A stretch of DNA of 64,000 bases from positions 8,741,354 to 8,805,353 of the forward strand of contig CM052362.1 of the NCBI GenBank assembly GCA_028551475.1, given 5' to 3'. Of this stretch, positions 59,701 to 64,000 are shown one piece after another. The notes beneath the pieces were generated by a model. That model did no database searches. It was given only the letters and a program-made list of their open reading frames with translations, and had not been told where the DNA came from. Every line of letters starts with the position of its first letter. Position 1 is the stretch's first letter. This stretch comes from Casuarina equisetifolia (lineage: Eukaryota; Streptophyta; Magnoliopsida; Fagales; Casuarinaceae). The translations under genes and the position numbers were made by a program.

Positions 59701-62700
59701 TAGTGAAACGTGGAATCGACGTCAGTAAAAGGGTGGGAAATTCAATAGGCGCCTTCGGATCAGTGGATCTTTTTTAAAAGACCAGCTACTTGCCTTGCAA
59801 TCACGTCTTCAAAACTCTACATTTTATACTGCTAAAATTTAGTGAACCTTCTGATTAAGAAATAAAATAAACATTATAATTTGACATTCAACATGGAGAG
59901 AACGTTAACATAAGGAATAAAGTCCTTTAAGGAATAAAATATGTTAGAACTACATGTTACCTCAACATGAATTAAGTACCACTAGGTGGGACCCATTACT
60001 TCCTCTACACTAAAAAATAACAATTGTAAGTTACTATATTGAGTCATAGTTTAGTTCTAATATCAGTTATTACAAACTTAAATTCTACCCCAAAAAGTCA
60101 ACTCAATGTAAAAAATAACATAACACTATAATTTACACATAAAGATCTCTATAATTTACATATTGCAAACTACATTTACCTTTCACTTTATTTTATTTTT
60201 GCTTTGTTTATTTAAATTTTATAATTTCTAAATATTATTTGGTTTGTGCCTGAACCACTCATCACAAGAAATCATAAACAAAGATTTATATTCAACTTAA
60301 AACTCTAAAATATTAAATAAAAAATCTTCTCCATATTACTATATCTCTAGAGTCAATAATTTTATATGAGGAACTACTGAACTCAATCACTTGATGCCGT
60401 TCCTCTTCAGTTTTCTGTTGAAGCCTATCCTGTAGAGGTACTCCAATTGAATCAGTGATCGATTTCTAGGTTTTGTTTTAAACCTAATTGGTTACTTCCA
60501 ATTACGTAAATCAATAGTTCAAACCGCACTCAAAGGTAGGGCATTTCTCATTTTTATAAGAACTTTTGTACAGATACAATGGTATCTCCAATTATAGCCC
60601 CTCTGGGATGTAAAATATATCTAGAGTACTATATTCCTTTAAGTTTCATATAAGCTCCCTCAACTTGAACATTGAGAGAACATTAGCCTCTAAGAATAAA
60701 GTTTGTAAACGAAGAGACATAAAATAAGGCTTAAATTAATATCTTTATAAATCACTATCTTAAACTAATTTCTCTATATCCTTCTGTAGGACTTAATAAC
60801 CTTGTAGCTTCTTTAACAGGGGTATGAACTCGAAGGCTATTTTAGCTAAGGATCTCCGTGATTTACACATTTGGAACCCCACTGAGTTTAATTTTGGTTC
60901 CTTTGGTACAAGATGGGCCTGAAACCATGGGAAATTTTGATCTATAAATAGACATCATCATCTGAATCTTGGAAACATTATACTAAACTCTTATTTGGGT
61001 CTGCGAGGGAGAAATGAAGAGTTTTGGTTGCACTTTGTGCACCCAAATTATGTTAAAGACCAAAACTCAGGCAAACCGAAATGGATATACAATCGACAAA
61101 AGATATATGAAGCGCTAGAGACACTACACAGGATATGTAATTCAAGGGATACATGTCATCCTAACCATTACACAATGGACGCTTTTTTTTTTTTTTAAGT
61201 TTTATTTCCACATCCTTTCTTCATAAAAAGATACCAGAATGCCTAAGCCTAGATTGAGGTTAACTTCAACATGAAAAAGAGCAGGTCCGGGAGAGGAGGA
61301 ACAGTGCGTCATTAAGGCACTTCGGGCTTTGGCACAGTCGGAAAACCCGGGAATTTCTGGTAATGGTGGAAGATCAGGCTTTGGCAGTATCGCCAGGACC
61401 TTGCTGCAACTCATCAACAATAGAGTGTCAGCAACAGCTGTGCCATATAGCAGGAAGGGAGGCGACAATGAGAGCCATTACTGACAAAAAAGAGTTTGAG
61501 GATAGAATAGAAAAACAACTATTTTGGCAGAGGGAATTGAGTTTACCTGACCATGATCTGAATGCTTCAGATACAACGGGTCTTTAGAAGGGGGGTCATG
61601 CTGGATAGGTTTGTTGGTGTGGAATCTTTACTGCTGTTTGCCCAACTTCTCACCTAAAGCTTCCTGCTAAAAAAGAAAGAGAGGTTTCAAATTTATCAGC
61701 TAGTGTTTAGCTGTTTCTCAATAAGGAATAGGAACCAGATCAATCAGAGACACTAGTCACAAATGTTGGCTTATAAAACTTAAATCTACTCCGACTGCTG
61801 AAGCATGGACCGCAGTGAAGCAAAACATCTGCCTGTCAGGATGCTATGCAAATCCGACTTATGGATCAAAACCTTTAAATGGGAAAACTCGCAAGCTTAC
61901 AATCTCAAACTGTGTTTCTGCCATAGCTGTCTTGAAGTAAGATTCACCAAATTCAACTTTTTAGTCGTAATATTTTCTTCTTCCATCCAAATCTTATGAA
62001 TTCATTCATGAGGTTTCAACCTAAGCGCCTATCCAATTCTTTCAGCAACGAGATCTCTTTTGCAGCTCAGGAAATTGTCTATATATGAAAATCACTATTT
62101 GCTAGCCATAAATTGGTTGTTGTTAGATTAGTTATGTTGTTTACGCCAATCCAAACTAAGTAAGAACTGGTTAGATACATGTTTTTCTTTTGTGTTCTTA
62201 TGCTAACATGTTCTCTGATTTAGGATATTACCAGGTTAAGATCTAGCCATGGATAGACCATTCACAAAAATGCAAACATTTAGAGCACTGTTCACTTAGT
62301 CATTGCTTATTAAACGGTGTGGAGTGTAACAAAGGTTATGAAATTTAATAGTTTCAATGGGCCTTATGTTAATGGAAATTGAGAAGGTAATAGGAGAGAA
62401 GTACCTCTTAATGCATGATTCTTCTGCTTTGATAGAGTTTCTTAGGAGAAGGACAGAGATGTGAAAGCTAAGGCAAATAATCCTGTAACTGGAATGTCAC
62501 ACAACAGGCTGAACATAAGAAACAATAATCATGTAGGTTGCATGCACATCAAACATAGAAATCAGCCCAGGCTGCAAAACCTTCATTGAAGCCTACGCCT
62601 GAAGCAGGAAACATTGTTTCAAACTAGTAAATTTATTAGTTTAGAACCTAACCATGCAGTAACTTCATCTAAATTCTCTAGCCAAACATCTAAACAAACT

Positions 62701-62778
62701 TATTATGCTGTGAATGGCCTGGTTGGAGTAATCATATATTGCAGAAACTGAAAAAGTTAGGTTTATGAACCCTAATCC
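59701..62778. other. Upstream flank of the MADS pseudogene
   Basis: AT-rich, with two overlapping anonymous frames on opposite strands (61,202-61,468 minus; 61,363-61,587 plus) that have no recognised domain. The 19 bases tttgctagccataaattgg at 62,098-62,116 are identical to 50,427-50,445, and ttgagaaggt at 62,379 continues the same colinear duplication. Confidence 0.5.
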
Positions 62779-62788
62779 ATCAACAAGT

Positions 62789-62904
62789 CACTAAGCCAGC
62801 TAGCCCAATGGTGAACTAGTATAAACTCCAACCACGGCTATAGGTTTCAATACCTCACGTGCATGAGTGTGGTGCATGTATTGTAATATTAAAAAGAAAA
62901 AAAA
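62789..62904 (+). mobile_element. Short tRNA-derived SINE-like element
   Basis: An A-box-like TAGCCCAATGG (62,801-62,811) is followed about 32 bases later by a B-box-like GGTTTCAATACC (62,843-62,854) and then an A-rich end. It is flanked by near-identical 10-base repeats, atcaacaagt (62,779-62,788) and atcaactagt (62,905-62,914). This matches a pol III-driven SINE of about 116 bp, probably truncated or old. The B box departs from the consensus. Confidence 0.6.
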
Positions 62905-62914
62905 ATCAACTAGT

Positions 62915-64000
62915 AATTTTAGTTGAAGTTTGCAATGAACTTGGAGAAGTTTTATTAGGCTTTTAATATGAGGCATACATCGTCCAGTTGCAGTTTAATT
63001 TTTCTAAGGTTAGGTTATAGAAAATTACAGGTAAGTTGAAGCCTAGAGTTTGCTTGTTTCCCTAGTATCATCACTCAACTGCTTTATATATTTCTCATCA
63101 TTCTAACCGCCCCTTCAGTACATTCATCTCTCAGCTCTTATCAACAAAAAACTAACAACCCAAATTTCTCTATCAATTTGTCAAACATTAAATTTCAGCA
63201 CCACTACAATCCATTAAGTGGTTTAGCCCTTAAAGGTATAAGTTGCAAGAGTGTCCTTTATTAGGGAAGACTAAGTTACGAAGGAAACATTATCGACAGT
63301 AGATTTATATATATTTTTGGCCTTGAAAATTTGTTTTCAGCTTAAACTCAAAGAACTCATGTGTGGCTTGGTTTCCCATTTAACCACAGAATTTCAGGAA
63401 CACTTGAATCTTTCCTTGATAAATAGGAAAAAAATAGCTAAGGGGGGAGAAAACTAACCGACATGTGCTTCCTGAATCCTTCTTCTTCTAGAAAATGTTC
63501 CATAAAATTAGCCGTCAAAGAAAAAAAGGATTAGCAACTCTGGAGGAGACCCAAATACTTAAAAAAGGGGATAAGAAAACGATTGTAAGATATATGAAAT
63601 CTAAGATACAAAAGTACTTATGTATTAGACTATAACAAAATGTTAGCCTGTAACAATGACTCTATGGAGGTTTATGAATAGTTATAAGCCTCCAGAAATT
63701 TCAAGTTGTCCCTCTTAAATTGTCAGCACTTGCTTTGCTATAGGGGTCCTCTAATTACTTAGATCTCTGTGCTTTATCAATAATTTTTCAAGCACTCCAT
63801 AAGGGGCTTGTATTCCTTTCACGAGTGTACCATCACTAGAACTTTACCCCCAGGATTTATCCCGACTCTCTAGATCAAAAATAATTGCTAGTGCTTCAGC
63901 AGTTGCTGCAGCAGCTAAGATGTGTGCTAATTGTTTCTTGTTACAACTTGAGATAAGATTCATAAGCTTTTGGACTTCTCTCTTGATCATTCCACACCAT
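62915..64000. other. AT-rich sequence without recognised features
   Basis: No gene, repeat or transposon signature is visible to the end of the window. Confidence 0.5.

Noticed and set aside
60940..60952. tataaatag as a core promoter
   Set aside because: No convincing coding exon follows; AT-rich DNA gives such matches by chance.

Overview
The window is plant nuclear DNA. It has multi-exon genes with GT-AG introns, Ty1/copia elements of plant type, a plant LINE and a type II (MIKC) MADS-box gene. It looks like a eudicot or other angiosperm; the species cannot be fixed from the sequence. Most of the 64 kb is transposon or AT-rich non-coding DNA, and only one intact cellular gene is recognised.

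Region 1 (1-27,239) is a stack of retrotransposons nested inside each other. The oldest layer is a degenerate copia relic on the minus strand (24,576-27,239). Copia copy 2 (+) sits in it (8,785-24,575, 5' part off-window). Copy 2 was hit twice: copy 1 (+, 1-8,784, 5' part off-window) lies in its integrase gene and copy 3 (+, 11,320-23,162, both LTRs present) lies in its 3' LTR. Copy 3 carries an inverted solo LTR of the copy-1 family (15,483-17,086) and a 1.8-kb LTR-like insertion (19,644-21,434). Copy 1 carries a 6-kb LINE (39-6,090) with a perfect 16-bp target-site duplication, an intact ORF1 and an ORF2 broken by three in-frame TAG codons.

Region 2 (27,820-46,639, minus strand) is a complete MADS-box gene of the SVP/AGL24/JOINTLESS (StMADS11) clade. 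I rebuilt it from eight exons (182, 79, 62, 100, 42, 39, 119 and 16 nt; 212 aa) with every junction in frame. Its first intron is 15.3 kb and holds a degraded copia relic (about 37,100-39,545) followed directly by about ten diverged copies of a roughly 650-bp tandem repeat (about 39,590-45,680) that ends at a perfect 20-bp stem-loop. I do not recognise this repeat, and it is the most unusual structure here.

Region 3 (46,640-64,000) is the upstream flank of the MADS gene and a tandem duplicate of it, offset by about 12.45 kb. The duplicate keeps a broken MADS-box exon 1 (58,913-59,078) and upstream sequence colinear with the functional copy out to about 62.7 kb. This resembles the tandem SVP-like clusters known in other plants (for example the DAM loci), with the second copy decayed. 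A small tRNA-like SINE lies at 62,789-62,904. No rRNA, tRNA, CRISPR or prokaryotic feature is seen.
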